A stretch of 46,645 nt of DNA from Malikia granosa (GCF_002980595.1 NZ_PVLQ01000063.1:1-46645); one strand, 5' to 3'; counted from the stretch's first letter, positions 1 to 9,232 are shown. Program-made: numbers and translations. The notes: generated from the letters alone by a model not told the origin.

Positions 1-153
1 GCAGACGTTGATCTCGCTGCCCTTCTCGGCGGCCAATTGCTTCAAGCGGATCGCGGTCGCCAGGCCGGCCGGGCCGGCACCGACGATCACCACGTCGTAT
101 TCCATCGCTTCGCGCGGGCCGAACTGCTCGAGCAGGGTTGGGGGGGTTCTCAT
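1..153 (-). CDS. Electron transfer flavoprotein-ubiquinone oxidoreductase, N-terminal fragment
   Basis: Only the first 51 codons are in the window; the gene runs off the left edge. Reading from the ATG at 153, the product has a short N-terminal tail and then [20 protein letters not shown], a Rossmann FAD-binding GxGxxG motif at about residues 25-30. The following [15 protein letters not shown] is typical of ETF-quinone oxidoreductase, which passes electrons from ETF to the ubiquinone pool at the inner membrane. An AGAGG ribosome-binding site lies about 10 bases before the ATG. Another FAD-dependent dehydrogenase cannot be fully excluded from so short a fragment, but the N-terminal pattern fits this family best. 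Confidence 0.8.
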   Translation of the reverse strand, partial: MRTPPTLLEQFGPREAMEYDVVIVGAGPAGLATAIRLKQLAAEKGSEINVC

Positions 154-249
154 TCAGGTCATCCTCTGATCGTTGAAAATCTTTTCCCAATTATCGGGCA
201 AGGCAGGATCCGGCCCCGTGCGCTACCGGAAGACGATGGAAAAGCCGGC

Positions 250-954
250 TCAGTCCGCCAGGCCCAGCGCGGCACAGACCGCGTGCAGATCGGCCACGTC
301 GAGCTGCGGCCGCCGCGGCGCATGGGACCAGTCCTGCCGCTCGCGGTTGACCCAGACCGCCTGCATGCCGGCGTCGAGCGCGCCGATGACGTCGAGCAAG
401 GCATCGTCGCCGATGTGCAGCACCTGGTGCGGCGCCACGCCAGCGGCCTCGGCGGCAAGGCCGAAGATGCGCGGGTCGGGCTTGGCGACGCCGGCCTCGC
501 GCGCGCTGACCTGGGCCTTGAAATGGGCACCGAGTCCGACCCGCTGCAGGTCGGCATTGCCATTCGAGAGCGAGACCAGCGGATAGCGCGCGGCCAGGCG
601 CTCGAGCGCCGGCAGGGCATCGGCATAGAACTCGACGCATTGGCGCGCGGCGAAGAAGACCTCGAACGCCGGCTCGGCCAGTGCGGCATCGTCGCCGGCA
701 CGCCGCAGCGCCAGCGCGATCATCTCGCGCCGCAGGTGGCTCAGGTCATGGGCATGGGCGGCGTGGTCACGCACCACCTCGGCGCGCAGCGCGCGCCGGT
801 GTTCCGGAACACGCCACTGCTCGGCGGTGGCGGGCGCCTGCGCATCGAGCCAGCACTGCAGCTGCGCCTCGGCGCGCTCCAGGGTCGGCAGGATGGGCCA
901 GAGCGTGTCGTCCAGGTCCAGCGTGATAGCTCTTACTTGTGCAGGGTTCAACAT
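250..954 (-). CDS. HAD-superfamily hydrolase
   Basis: A 234-residue haloacid-dehalogenase-like phosphatase, probably cytosolic, substrate unknown. With the start at 954, motif I is DLDDTLW with nucleophile Asp13 and acid/base Asp15. Motif II is SLSNGN near residue 128, motif III is Lys158 in AKPDPR, and motif IV is HIGDDALLDV with Asp183/Asp184. The helical insertion after motif I suggests a C1-type cap. ATGs at 975 and 987 are also in frame but would overlap the start of divergent hemH. The ATG at 954 leaves 19 bases between the two start codons and begins right before the first beta strand, so it is preferred. The family is large and no specific substrate can be named. Confidence 0.85.
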   Translation of the reverse strand: MLNPAQVRAITLDLDDTLWPILPTLERAEAQLQCWLDAQAPATAEQWRVPEHRRALRAEVVRDHAAHAHDLSHLRREMIALALRRAGDDAALAEPAFEVFFAARQCVEFYADALPALERLAARYPLVSLSNGNADLQRVGLGAHFKAQVSAREAGVAKPDPRIFGLAAEAAGVAPHQVLHIGDDALLDVIGALDAGMQAVWVNRERQDWSHAPRRPQLDVADLHAVCAALGLAD

Positions 955-973
955 GGCTGGGAGAGAATAACGC

Positions 974-2065
974 ATGTCTTTCCGCAAAGAACCTTCCTAC
1001 ACCCATGGCCAGCCGGCCAAGACGGGCATCCTGCTGTGCAACCTCGGCACGCCCGAGGCGCCGACTGCGCCCGCACTGCGCCGCTACCTGGCCGAGTTCC
1101 TCGGCGATGCACGCGTGGTCGAGATCCCGCGCCCAATCTGGTGGCTGATCCTGCACGGCATCATCCTGCGCGTGCGGCCGAAGAAGTCGGCGGCCAAGTA
1201 CGCCAGCATCTGGACGCCCGAGGGCTCGCCGCTCAAGGCCTGGACCGAGAAGCAGGCCAAGCTGCTGCTCGGTGCCCTGGGCGAGCGCGGCCACCGGGTC
1301 GAGGTGCGCCATGCGATGCGCTACGGCCAGCCCTCGGTCGCGTCCCAGCTCGACGCACTGAAGGCGGCGGGCTGCACCCGAGTGCTGGTCCTGCCGGCCT
1401 ATCCGCAGTACAGCGGCACCACGACCGCGAGCGTGTTCGATGCGGTCTACGGCTGGGCGTCGAAGGTGAGGCTGATTCCCGAGCTGCGCTTCGTCAACCG
1501 CTACCACGACCAGGCCGGCTATATCGAGGCCCTCAAGCAAAGGGTGCAGCAGCACTGGCTGGCCCATGGCCGGCCCGACAAGCTGCTGATGAGCTTCCAC
1601 GGCGTGCCGCAGCGCACGCTGGAAATGGGCGACCCCTACCACTGCGAATGCCACAAGACGGGACGCCTGCTGGCCGAGGCACTCGGACTGAGCAAGGATG
1701 AGTATGTCGTGACCTTCCAGTCGCGCTTCGGCAAGGCCAAGTGGCTGGAGCCCTACACCGAGCCGACGCTCAAGGCGCTGGCCGGCCAGGGCGTGAAGCG
1801 GGTCGACGTGATCTGCCCCGGCTTCACCAGCGACTGCCTCGAGACGCTGGAGGAGATCGCGCAGGAGGCGCGCGAGACCTTCCTGCATGCCGGCGGCCAG
1901 GAATTCCACTACCTGCCCTGCCTGAACGACAGCGGACCCTGGATCCACGCCATGGCCGAGCTGTGCGAACAGCATCTGGCAGGCTGGCCGACCCAGCAGC
2001 CGCAGGACGCGGCGGCGGCCGAGGCCCAGCGCCGGCGCGCGATCGAGCTCGGCGCCAAGGTCTGA
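974..2065 (+). CDS. hemH: Ferrochelatase
   Basis: A 363-residue ferrochelatase, the last step of protoheme synthesis, inserting Fe(II) into protoporphyrin IX. The N-terminal GILLCNLGTPEAP is the family's first strand. The SFHGVP motif carries the catalytic His209, followed by the signature stretch PYHCECHKTGRLLAE. CPGFTSDCLETLEEI holds the conserved Glu290. Length is normal for proteobacterial enzymes. A GGGAGAG site about 9 bases before the ATG supports the start. The gene is divergent from the HAD hydrolase, with almost no space between them, so promoter elements must lie inside the neighbour's 5' coding region. Confidence 0.96.
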   Translation: MSFRKEPSYTHGQPAKTGILLCNLGTPEAPTAPALRRYLAEFLGDARVVEIPRPIWWLILHGIILRVRPKKSAAKYASIWTPEGSPLKAWTEKQAKLLLGALGERGHRVEVRHAMRYGQPSVASQLDALKAAGCTRVLVLPAYPQYSGTTTASVFDAVYGWASKVRLIPELRFVNRYHDQAGYIEALKQRVQQHWLAHGRPDKLLMSFHGVPQRTLEMGDPYHCECHKTGRLLAEALGLSKDEYVVTFQSRFGKAKWLEPYTEPTLKALAGQGVKRVDVICPGFTSDCLETLEEIAQEARETFLHAGGQEFHYLPCLNDSGPWIHAMAELCEQHLAGWPTQQPQDAAAAEAQRRRAIELGAKV

Positions 2066-2071
2066 ATGACT

Positions 2072-2104
2072 GCGCCCCGGCCGGACTGAAGCCGGACGGG
2101 GCGC
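2072..2104. terminator. Strong GC hairpin between convergent hemH and tctA
   Basis: Arms GCGCCCCG (2072-2079) and CGGGGCGC (2097-2104) pair perfectly, with an inner CCGG/CCGG extension. The hairpin starts seven bases after the hemH stop and before the convergent tctA stop at 2129, where a bidirectional terminator would sit. There is no U-tract on either side, so factor-independent termination is uncertain. Confidence 0.5.
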
Positions 2105-2128
2105 GAAGCCATCGCTGAAAGTCAGGCC

Positions 2129-3628
2129 TCAGGCGCGGCGGTGCCAGGCCAGCAGGCGCGGCGTGACCAGCACCAGCGCGACCACGACCAGCAGGAACAG
2201 CGACACCGGCCGGTCGATGAAAACGGTCCAGCGGCCCTCGCCGATAGAGAGCGCGTTGCGCATCTGCGCCTCGGCCAGCGGGCCCATGATCAGGCCGACG
2301 ATGACCGGCGCGACGGGGAAGTCGAAGCGCCGCATCAGCACGCCCAGCAGCGCCAGCCCGCCCATCAGGTAGAGGTCGAAGGCGCTCTGGCGCATGCCGT
2401 AGACGCCCACCGTGGCGAAGATCAGGATGCCGGCATAGAGCTGGGGCTTGGGGATGCGCAGCAGCTTGACCCAGAAGCCGACCAGCGGCAGGTTGAGCAC
2501 CAGCAGCATCACGTTGCCGATGTAGAGCGAGGCGATCAAGGCCCAGACCAGGGTGGACGAGGTCTGGAACAGCTGCGGGCCGGGGTTGATGCCGTAGTTC
2601 TGGAACGCCGACAGCAGGATGGCGGTGGTGACCGAGGTCGGGATGCCCAGCGTGAGCAGCGGCACCAGGGTGCCGGTGACGGCCGCGTTGTTGGCGGCCT
2701 CGGGTCCGGCGACGCCCTCGATCGCGCCGCTGGTGCCGAATTCCTTCTGGTGCTCGGGAGCGGCCAGCTTGCGCTCGGTGGCGTAGCTCAGGAAGGTCGG
2801 GATCTCGGTGCCGCCGGCCGGGATGGTGCCGAACGGAAAACCCATGAAGGTGCCGCGCAGCCAGGCCGGCCAGGAACGGCGCCATTCGGAGCGGCTCATG
2901 TGCACGCTGGTCATCTTGTTCATGCTGCTGACGCTCTTGCCCTCGTAGAGCGCGTTGTAGAAGGCCTCGCCGACCGCGAACAGGCCGACCGCGACCAGCA
3001 CCACCTCGATGCCGTCCATCAGCTCGAGCACATTGCCGGTGTAGCGCACCTGGCCGGTGATCTGGTCCATGCCGACCAGGCCCAGCGCCAGGCCGATGAA
3101 CAAGGCCGTCATGCCGCGCAAGGTGCTGTTGCCGAGCACGGCCGAGACGGTGGTGAAGGCCAGCAGCATCAGGCAGAAATACTCGGGCGGGCCGAGCCGG
3201 ACCGCGTAGTCGGCCAGCGGCGGCGCGAACAGCGTCACCAGCACGGTGGCGATGGTGCCGGCAACGAAGGAGCCGATGGCCGAGGTCGCGAGGGCCGCGC
3301 CGGCGCGGCCGCTCTTGGCCATCTTGAAGCCTTCGAGCGCGGTCACCATGGTGCCGGTCTCGCCCGGCGTGTTGAGCAGGATCGAGGTGGTCGAGCCACC
3401 GTACATGGCGCCGTAGTAGATGCCGGCAAAGAAGATCATCGACGAGGTCGGCTCGACCTGGCCGGTGATCGGCAGCAGCATCGCCACCGTGACCGCCGGC
3501 CCGAGGCCGGGCAGCACGCCGATCGCCGTGCCGAGCGCGCAGCCGACGAAGGCCCACAGCAGGTTGACAGGCGTCGCGGCCGTGGCGAAGCCTCCCAGCA
3601 GCTGGGACCAGATATCCATTTCAATCAT
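2129..3628 (-). CDS. tctA: Tripartite tricarboxylate transporter, large membrane subunit TctA
   Basis: A 499-residue polytopic inner-membrane protein of the TctA (DUF112) family, the main permease of a TTT-type secondary carboxylate importer. Features seen: the N-terminal [34 protein letters not shown] near residue 33; [20 protein letters not shown] near residue 62; the glycine-rich [20 protein letters not shown] near residue 264; and about a dozen hydrophobic segments. The ATG at 3628 has GGAG seven bases upstream; an ATG at 3619 is the alternative. It is third in the tctC-tctB-tctA operon. The substrate (citrate or another carboxylate) cannot be read from the sequence. Confidence 0.95.
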   Translation of the reverse strand: MIEMDIWSQLLGGFATAATPVNLLWAFVGCALGTAIGVLPGLGPAVTVAMLLPITGQVEPTSSMIFFAGIYYGAMYGGSTTSILLNTPGETGTMVTALEGFKMAKSGRAGAALATSAIGSFVAGTIATVLVTLFAPPLADYAVRLGPPEYFCLMLLAFTTVSAVLGNSTLRGMTALFIGLALGLVGMDQITGQVRYTGNVLELMDGIEVVLVAVGLFAVGEAFYNALYEGKSVSSMNKMTSVHMSRSEWRRSWPAWLRGTFMGFPFGTIPAGGTEIPTFLSYATERKLAAPEHQKEFGTSGAIEGVAGPEAANNAAVTGTLVPLLTLGIPTSVTTAILLSAFQNYGINPGPQLFQTSSTLVWALIASLYIGNVMLLVLNLPLVGFWVKLLRIPKPQLYAGILIFATVGVYGMRQSAFDLYLMGGLALLGVLMRRFDFPVAPVIVGLIMGPLAEAQMRNALSIGEGRWTVFIDRPVSLFLLVVVALVLVTPRLLAWHRRA

Positions 3629-3689
3629 GATGTTGCTCCGGTCCGCGACCGGGGGTCGCGGCGGTTGAAGGGCAGAGGAAGGCTCGGGC

Positions 3690-4199
3690 TCAGAACCAGC
3701 CGGTCGAGGTCAGTCCCGGCAGGTTGACGGCCAGCACCTGGGTGAACAGCCAGTAGACCGGCGCGGCGATCACCACGCCGGTGAGCAGGTCCTGCCCCAT
3801 GCGCGGCAGCGGCGTGGCCTGGCCCTCGGACAGGCGCAGGCCGCGCACGGCCAGCGCGTAGCACAGGGCGCAGCTCAGGATGAAGCCGGCCGGCTCGATC
3901 AGGGCGGCATTGAGCAGCAGCCCGGCGGCGAGCCAGGCCAGCGAGCGCCAGTCGCCACGGTCGGCACCGGACGGCGGCTCGACGTCGCGAAAGCCGCCGC
4001 GACGGGCCTGCAGCAGCAGCAGGACGCCGCACAGGGCCAGCACGCCGGCCACCAGCCAGGGCAGGAAGGCCGGGCCGACGCCCGAATAGCCGGCCGCCGA
4101 CGGGATCTGTGCCGCGCCCCAGGCCAGCACGCCAGCTACCCCCAGCACGCCGAGCGCGATCAGGGTCTGCAGGGCGGTGGAGCGGGAGGAGTTTTGCAT
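3690..4199 (-). CDS. tctB: Tripartite tricarboxylate transporter, small membrane subunit TctB
   Basis: A 169-residue protein with about four membrane segments: residues 10-30, 40-60, 85-115 and 140-160. The arrangement, with the motif SAAGYSGVGPAFLPWLVAG near residue 33 and a final LPGLTSTGWF, matches the poorly conserved TctB family. It lies between tctC (14 bases upstream) and tctA (61 bases downstream), as expected for the 4-TM partner of TctA. Its ribosome-binding site is weak, so translation may be partly coupled to tctC. Confidence 0.9.
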   Translation of the reverse strand: MQNSSRSTALQTLIALGVLGVAGVLAWGAAQIPSAAGYSGVGPAFLPWLVAGVLALCGVLLLLQARRGGFRDVEPPSGADRGDWRSLAWLAAGLLLNAALIEPAGFILSCALCYALAVRGLRLSEGQATPLPRMGQDLLTGVVIAAPVYWLFTQVLAVNLPGLTSTGWF

Positions 4200-4213
4200 C
4201 GCGCCAGCCCCGC

Positions 4214-5173
4214 TCAGACCATGCCGGACTTGACCATGATCGCGCGCAGGTTGGCGAAATCGCGGTCGACGAATTCCTCGAAGGCCTGGCCGGTCAGCAG
4301 GGCCGGGGTCCAGCTGTTCTTGACCAGCGCCTCCTGCCAGGACTTGCTCTGGGTGGCCTTGGTCATCTTGTCGATGAGCGCCTGGCGCTGCGCCGGGGTG
4401 ATGCCGGCCGGCGCATAGACGCCGCGCCAGTTGCCGAGCTCGACATCGACGCCCTGCTCCTTCATGGTCGGGATGTCCAGGCCCTTGAGGCGCTGCGGCG
4501 AGGTGACCGCGATCGGGCGCATCTTGCCGGCCTCGATATAGGACTGGAACTCGCTGTAGCCGCTGCCGCCGATGGTGACGTTGCCGCCCAGGATCGCGGC
4601 GACTGCCTCGCCGCCGCCGCGGAAGGGCACGTAGTTGAGCTTGGACGCATCGACGCCGATGGCGCGCGCCAGCATGGCCGCGGCGATATGCTCGGTCGCG
4701 CCGCGCGAGCCGCCGCCGAACTTGACGCTGGCGGGGTCCTTCTTCATCTGCTCGATCACGTCCTTGAGCGTCTTGAACGGCGAGTTGGCCGGCAGCACGA
4801 AGACGTTGTACTCACTGGTCAGGCGCGCGATCGGGGTCAGCTGGGTGATCGAGACCGGCGGCTTGCCGGTGATGATGCCGCCCAGCATCACCGCGCCCAT
4901 CACCATCAGCGCGTTCGGGTCGCCCTTGCTCGAGTTGTAGAACTGCGCCAGGCCGATGGCACCCGCCGCGCCACCCTTGTTCTCGTAGCTCACGCTGCCC
5001 GCCACGCCGGCATCCTGCAGCGCCTTGCCGAGCGCGCGACCGGTGGTATCCCAGCCGCCGCCCGGGTTGGCCGGCAGCATGAGCTTGAAGTTCTCGGCCG
5101 CCCAGCCCTGCTGCGGCAAGGCACCGGCTGCCATCAGGGCGGCCAGGGATTTGAGGAATTGGTCACGGCGCAT
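4214..5173 (-). CDS. tctC: Tripartite tricarboxylate transporter substrate-binding protein (Bug/TctC family)
   Basis: With the start at 5173 this is a 319-residue periplasmic binding protein. MRRDQFLKSLAALMAAGALP is a signal peptide with an RRxxFLK pattern, cleaved near QGWAAEN. The first mature strand FKLMLPANPGGGWDTTGRAL and the following YENKGGAAGAIGLAQF are hallmark Bug-family motifs. The start is supported by GGAGA seven bases before the ATG; an upstream in-frame ATG at 5230 lacks one and would add residues before the signal peptide. It captures the carboxylate for TctAB. First gene of the operon, divergent from the tctD-like regulator. Confidence 0.94.
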   Translation of the reverse strand: MRRDQFLKSLAALMAAGALPQQGWAAENFKLMLPANPGGGWDTTGRALGKALQDAGVAGSVSYENKGGAAGAIGLAQFYNSSKGDPNALMVMGAVMLGGIITGKPPVSITQLTPIARLTSEYNVFVLPANSPFKTLKDVIEQMKKDPASVKFGGGSRGATEHIAAAMLARAIGVDASKLNYVPFRGGGEAVAAILGGNVTIGGSGYSEFQSYIEAGKMRPIAVTSPQRLKGLDIPTMKEQGVDVELGNWRGVYAPAGITPAQRQALIDKMTKATQSKSWQEALVKNSWTPALLTGQAFEEFVDRDFANLRAIMVKSGMV

Positions 5174-5200
5174 GGTGGTCTCCTGTATCGGTGTTCTGAT

Positions 5201-5239
5201 GGCTGTCATGTTCGGCTGCGAAGCTGTCAATCGGCTGTC
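5201..5239. promoter_or_regulatory. GGCTGTC-type direct repeats between tctC and tctD
   Basis: GGCTGTC at 5201-5207, AGCTGTC at 5222-5228 and GGCTGTC at 5233-5239, with a weaker GGCTGCG at 5214-5220. The first and third copies of the stricter set lie 21 and 11 bases from the middle one, roughly two and one helical turns. OmpR-type regulators often bind direct half-sites with such spacing, so this is a candidate TctD operator for tctCBA. Inference only. Confidence 0.35.
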
Positions 5240-5307
5240 CTGGACCTAGAGACAAACCCTTAGCCAGCGGAGCCGGAAAAGGTGCGCGCATTCGCTAAGC
5301 TGCCGGC

Positions 5308-6015
5308 ATGAAACTGCTGTTGATCGAAGACAACCTCCAGCTGCAGACCAGCTTGCGGCGCAGCCTGGAGCGCCGCGGCATGGCGGTCGCCCTGTGCGGC
5401 GATGGCCGGCTGGCCCTGTCGGCCTGGCGCGCCCAGGCGCCCGACCTGGTGCTGCTCGACCTGAGCCTGCCCGGCCTGGACGGGCTGCAGCTGCTGGGAC
5501 AGGCGCGCGCGGCCGGCCTGCGCACGCCCGTCATCATCCTGACCGCGCGCGGCACGGTGGGCGACCGCATCCTGGGACTGAACCAGGGCGCCGACGACTA
5601 CCTGCCCAAGCCCTTCGACCTCGACGAGCTCGAGGCCAGGGTGCGCGCGCTGGTGCGGCGCACGGCTCCATCCGCCCCGAGCATCGAGCCGGGGCCGGAA
5701 GCCCGGCCGCGCTGGCCGGACAAGCCCGACTACTGCGGCCTGCGGGTCGATGGCGAGAGCGGCGCGGTCTACTACGGCGGGCAGCCGCTCGAGCTGCCGC
5801 CGCGCGAGCTCGCGCTGCTGCGCACGCTGCTGTCCAAGCCCGGGCACGCGATCGCCAAGGACAGGCTGTTCGAGCAGGTGTTCCCGGGCGAAAGCGAGGT
5901 CCAGTACGACGCGATCGAGGTCGTGGTCTACCGCCTGCGCAAGAAGATCGCGCACACGCCGACCCAGATCGTGACGCTGCGCGGCCTGGGCTACCTGATC
6001 AAGGCCCAGCCATGA
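5308..6015 (+). CDS. tctD: OmpR/PhoB-family response regulator, TctD-like
   Basis: A 235-residue two-component regulator. The receiver domain (about 1-118) has acidic pair Glu8/Asp9, phospho-acceptor Asp51 in LLDLSLPGLDG, Thr79 and Lys101 in PKPF. The C-terminal winged helix (about 140-235) contains LPPRELALLRTLLSKPG and the end motif VVVYRLRKKI...LRGLGYLI of the OmpR family. It overlaps the kinase gene by ATGA at 6012-6015 and is divergent from tctCBA, so it most likely controls that transporter. The symbol rests on this context. No Shine-Dalgarno is obvious before the ATG. Confidence 0.9.
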   Translation: MKLLLIEDNLQLQTSLRRSLERRGMAVALCGDGRLALSAWRAQAPDLVLLDLSLPGLDGLQLLGQARAAGLRTPVIILTARGTVGDRILGLNQGADDYLPKPFDLDELEARVRALVRRTAPSAPSIEPGPEARPRWPDKPDYCGLRVDGESGAVYYGGQPLELPPRELALLRTLLSKPGHAIAKDRLFEQVFPGESEVQYDAIEVVVYRLRKKIAHTPTQIVTLRGLGYLIKAQP

Positions 6016-7448
6016 GGCTGATCGGCCAGGCGGCGCCCAGGCGACGCGCCTCGCTGCGGCGCCAGCTGATGGCGGGCATCCTGCTGCCGGTGCTGCTGTT
6101 CGTCGGCTTCAACACCGTGGTGCTGTACCGGCAGATGCTGCGCGCGGCCGACACCGCCTACGACCGCACGCTGCTGGCCAGCGCCAAGGCGATCGGCGAG
6201 CAGCTCGAGATCGAGGGCCGGGGCGAACAGGCCCGGCTCAGCGGCAAGCTGTCCTACGCGGCGCTCGAGGCCTTCGAGGCCGACAACCGCAGCCGGCTGT
6301 TCTACCGCGTGACTGGCTTTGCCGGCGAGATGGTGGCCGGATTTCCCGACCTGCGCCCCTGGAGCGGTCGGCTGCCGGACCGCGGCCCCTATGCCGCGCT
6401 GGTGAATTTCTACGACGACGAGTACCAGGGCCTGCCGGTGCGGGTCGCGGTGCTGCTGCAGCCCGTCAGCGGCAGCGAGCGGCAAGGCATGGCCACGATC
6501 CAGGTCGCCGAGACGCTGGAACTGCGCCAGACGCTGGCGCGCCAGATCCTGCTCGACACGCTCTGGCGCCAGGCCGGCCTGGTGCTGGTGATCGCGGCGG
6601 TGGTGGTGGCCGTGGTGCACCGCGTGACCCGGCCGGTGCGCGCGCTCAGCGCCGAGCTGGCCGGCCGCGCCGAGAACGACCTGCGCCCGATCGACGCTGC
6701 ACAGGCCCCGCGCGAGATCGCGCCGCTGATCGAGGGGGCCAACCTGCACATGGCCCGGCTGTCGCAATTGCTCGAGCACCAGAAGCGCTTCGTGCGCGAC
6801 AGCTCGCACCAGCTGCGCACGCCGCTGGCGGTGCTCAAGACCCAGGTCCAGTCGGCGCTGCGCGGCGATGTCGAGCCGCGGCTGGCGCTGGAGGAGATCG
6901 CCCAGACCGTACAGGGCGCGACCGAACTGGCCAACCAGATGCTGGCCCTGGCCAAGGTCGAGCAGCTGCGCCAGCAGGACGATGTTCCGGTCAGCGACTG
7001 GGCATCGATCGTGCACGCGGTGGCACTCGACCTGTCGGCGCTGGTGGCCGACAAGTCGCTCGACTTCGAGCTCGAGACCCAGGCCGCGCCGGTGCGGGCA
7101 CACGAATGGTCGCTGCGCGAGCTCACGCGCAACCTGCTGCACAACGCGGTGCGGCACAGCCCGCCGGGCGGGCGGCTGGCGATCCGGCTGGCCTTGCGCG
7201 GCAGCCAGGCCGAGCTGTGCATCAGCGATGCCGGCCCCGGGATCTCGGCGGCGCAGCGCGAGCGGATGTTCCAGCCCTTCTCGACCGATGCCACTGCCCC
7301 GGGCGCGGGATCGGGCCTGGGTCTGGCGATCTGCCAGGGCATCGTCGAGACGCTGCACGGCCAGATCGCACTCGAGAACCGGGTCGAGCAGGGCCGCGTC
7401 AGCGGCCTCGACGCCCGGGTGAGCTTGCCCCTGGCTGCACCAGGCTGA
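6012..7448 (+). CDS. tctE: Sensor histidine kinase, TctE-like
   Basis: A 478-residue inner-membrane kinase. TM1 is at about 19-38, a periplasmic sensor of the two-component-kinase N-terminal type at 40-180, and TM2 at about 187-203. Next come a HAMP-like linker and HisKA with phospho-accepting His266 in FVRDSSHQLRTPLAVL. The ATPase domain has the N box LTRNLLHNAVRH (Asn378), the G1 motif SDAGPGI and the G2 motif GSGLGLAI. The start overlaps the tctD-like stop by ATGA, giving translational coupling. It likely senses an extracellular carboxylate and phosphorylates its partner; this is inferred from position. Confidence 0.9.
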   Translation: MRLIGQAAPRRRASLRRQLMAGILLPVLLFVGFNTVVLYRQMLRAADTAYDRTLLASAKAIGEQLEIEGRGEQARLSGKLSYAALEAFEADNRSRLFYRVTGFAGEMVAGFPDLRPWSGRLPDRGPYAALVNFYDDEYQGLPVRVAVLLQPVSGSERQGMATIQVAETLELRQTLARQILLDTLWRQAGLVLVIAAVVVAVVHRVTRPVRALSAELAGRAENDLRPIDAAQAPREIAPLIEGANLHMARLSQLLEHQKRFVRDSSHQLRTPLAVLKTQVQSALRGDVEPRLALEEIAQTVQGATELANQMLALAKVEQLRQQDDVPVSDWASIVHAVALDLSALVADKSLDFELETQAAPVRAHEWSLRELTRNLLHNAVRHSPPGGRLAIRLALRGSQAELCISDAGPGISAAQRERMFQPFSTDATAPGAGSGLGLAICQGIVETLHGQIALENRVEQGRVSGLDARVSLPLAAPG

Positions 7449-7492
7449 GGCCGGTTGCGCGAAAATGGCAGCAGCAACCACTTCCCCGCTAC

Positions 7493-7930
7493 ATGGCAGC
7501 CACACCTCCCTCCGCAGAAAAAGTCCGGCTCGACAAATGGCTCTGGGCCGCCAGGTTCTACAAGACGCGCAGCCTGGCGGCCGACGAGATCGACAAGGGC
7601 CGGGTCAAGGTCAACGGCCAGGTCGCCAAGGCCTCGCGCGAGCCCCGCATCGGCGACGAGATCGAACTGCGCGCCGGCTTCGATCACCGGACGGTATGCG
7701 TCAAGGGCCTGAGTTCGGTGCGCGGCCCGGCACCGCAGGCCGCCCTGCTCTACGAGGAAACGGCGGGCTCGCTGCTGGCACGTACCCAGGCTGCCGAGCA
7801 GCGCCGCATCGCGCCCGAGCCCTCGCAAAGCCTGACCCAGGGCCGGCCGACCAAGCGCGACCGGCGCCAGCTGCAGGACCTGCGGGCCCCGGGCTGGAAC
7901 GAGCGCTGGAGCGCCTCAATCGACGAGTGA
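7493..7930 (+). CDS. hslR: S4-domain RNA-binding heat shock protein Hsp15
   Basis: A 145-residue cytosolic RNA-binding protein. The S4 domain covers about residues 10-70, beginning VRLDKWLWAARFYKTRSLA and including GRVKVNGQVAKASREPRIGDEI. The basic C-terminal tail with GRPTKRDRRQLQDL is typical of Hsp15, which in E. coli recycles stalled 50S subunits carrying nascent chains. The ATG immediately precedes the S4 domain, and no strong ribosome-binding site is visible. The 3' end overlaps the convergent guanine deaminase gene by 15 bases. Confidence 0.88.
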   Translation: MAATPPSAEKVRLDKWLWAARFYKTRSLAADEIDKGRVKVNGQVAKASREPRIGDEIELRAGFDHRTVCVKGLSSVRGPAPQAALLYEETAGSLLARTQAAEQRRIAPEPSQSLTQGRPTKRDRRQLQDLRAPGWNERWSASIDE

Positions 7931-9232
7931 TCCGGCCCTGACGGTGCGCGCGACCGCGCGCTCGTCGCCGAGCACGATCAGCGCGAACAGCAGCTCCTCG
8001 AGGTCGCGCGCCTGCGCCGTGCGGCGCGCCAGCAGCGGCGTGGCACGCGGATCGAGCAGCACGAAGTCGGCCTCGCAGCCCGGCGCCAGGTTGCCGACCA
8101 CCCCTTCGAGTCCGAGCGCACGCGCCGCACCCGCCGTGTGCAGCCACCAGAGCCGGCTCGGCGCCAGGCTGACGCCGGCCTTGGCCGGACCGCCGCCCGT
8201 GAAAGCCGCCCGGCCAGCCTCGTAGGCCGCCAGCATGGTGCGGAACGGACTCAAGCTGGTGCCGCCGCCGACATCGCTGGCCAGCCCATGCAGGAAACCG
8301 GTGCGCCAGGCGCTGGCAAAGTCGAAGCAGCCGCTGCCCAGGAAGAAATTGCTGGTCGGGCAGACGGCTGCTGCCGCGCCGCGTTCGCGCAGCAGCGCGC
8401 GGTCATCCTCGTCCAGGTGCAGGCAATGCGCATAGACCGAGCGCTCGCGCAACAGGCCAAAGCGCGAGTAGACCTCGAGGTAGCTGCGGTCGCGCGGATA
8501 GAGCTCGCGCACCCAAGCCAGCTCGTCGAGGTTCTCCGCCACATGCGACTGGATCCAGACCCCGGGATGGCGCGCGGCCAGCTCGCCCGCGCCTTGCAGC
8601 TGGGCGTCCGAACAGCTCGGCGCGAAGCGCGGCGTGATCGCGTAGCCGAGCCGGCCGAGGCCGTGCCAGCGCGCGATCAGCGCCTCGGTGTCGAGCAGGC
8701 TCTGCTCGGTGGCGTCGCGCACGCCGTCGGGGCAATGGCGGTCCTGCAGGCATTTGCCGGCAATCAGCTTCAGGCCGCGCGGCTGCGCGGCACTCATCAG
8801 CGCATCGACCGATTGCGGATGCGAGGTGCAGAAGGTCAGCGCGGTCGTCACGCCATGGCGGTCGAGCTCATCGAGGAAGAACTCCGCCACGCTGGCGGCA
8901 TGCTGCGGATCGGCAAAGCGCGCCTCCTGCGGGAAGGTGTGCTGCTCAAGCCAGGGCAGCAGGCCGTCGGCCGGCGAACCGATCACGTCGAGCTGCGGAT
9001 AGTGGAGATGCAGGTCGACGAAGCCCGGAGCGATCAGGTGGTCGGGCAGCGACTCGACGTCCAGGCCGGGATAGCGGTGGATCAGCTCGTGAAAAGGCCC
9101 GAGCGCCAGCACGACGCACGGCGCGCCAGGACCGCCCGCGCCCGGCCCGGTCATCAGCAGGCCGTCGGATTCATGGCGCGGCGCGCCGGTATCGGGGTCG
9201 AAGGACAGGATGGCGGCTCGATAGGCTTTCAT
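7916..9232 (-). CDS. guaD: Guanine deaminase
   Basis: A 438-residue amidohydrolase converting guanine to xanthine and ammonia. The metal motif PGFVDLHLHYPQLDVIGSP is the guanine deaminase signature, followed by WLEQHTFPQE. AGKCLQDRHCP, ITPRFAPSCSD, QSHVAENLDE and AHCLHLDEDD supply further metal and substrate residues. GLASDVGGGTSLSPF holds the final metal-binding Asp. An ATG at 9244 would add four residues. XdhAB at 27339-31240 would take the xanthine onward. Transcribed alone; convergent with hslR. Confidence 0.93.
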   Translation of the reverse strand: MKAYRAAILSFDPDTGAPRHESDGLLMTGPGAGGPGAPCVVLALGPFHELIHRYPGLDVESLPDHLIAPGFVDLHLHYPQLDVIGSPADGLLPWLEQHTFPQEARFADPQHAASVAEFFLDELDRHGVTTALTFCTSHPQSVDALMSAAQPRGLKLIAGKCLQDRHCPDGVRDATEQSLLDTEALIARWHGLGRLGYAITPRFAPSCSDAQLQGAGELAARHPGVWIQSHVAENLDELAWVRELYPRDRSYLEVYSRFGLLRERSVYAHCLHLDEDDRALLRERGAAAAVCPTSNFFLGSGCFDFASAWRTGFLHGLASDVGGGTSLSPFRTMLAAYEAGRAAFTGGGPAKAGVSLAPSRLWWLHTAGAARALGLEGVVGNLAPGCEADFVLLDPRATPLLARRTAQARDLEELLFALIVLGDERAVARTVRAGSLVD

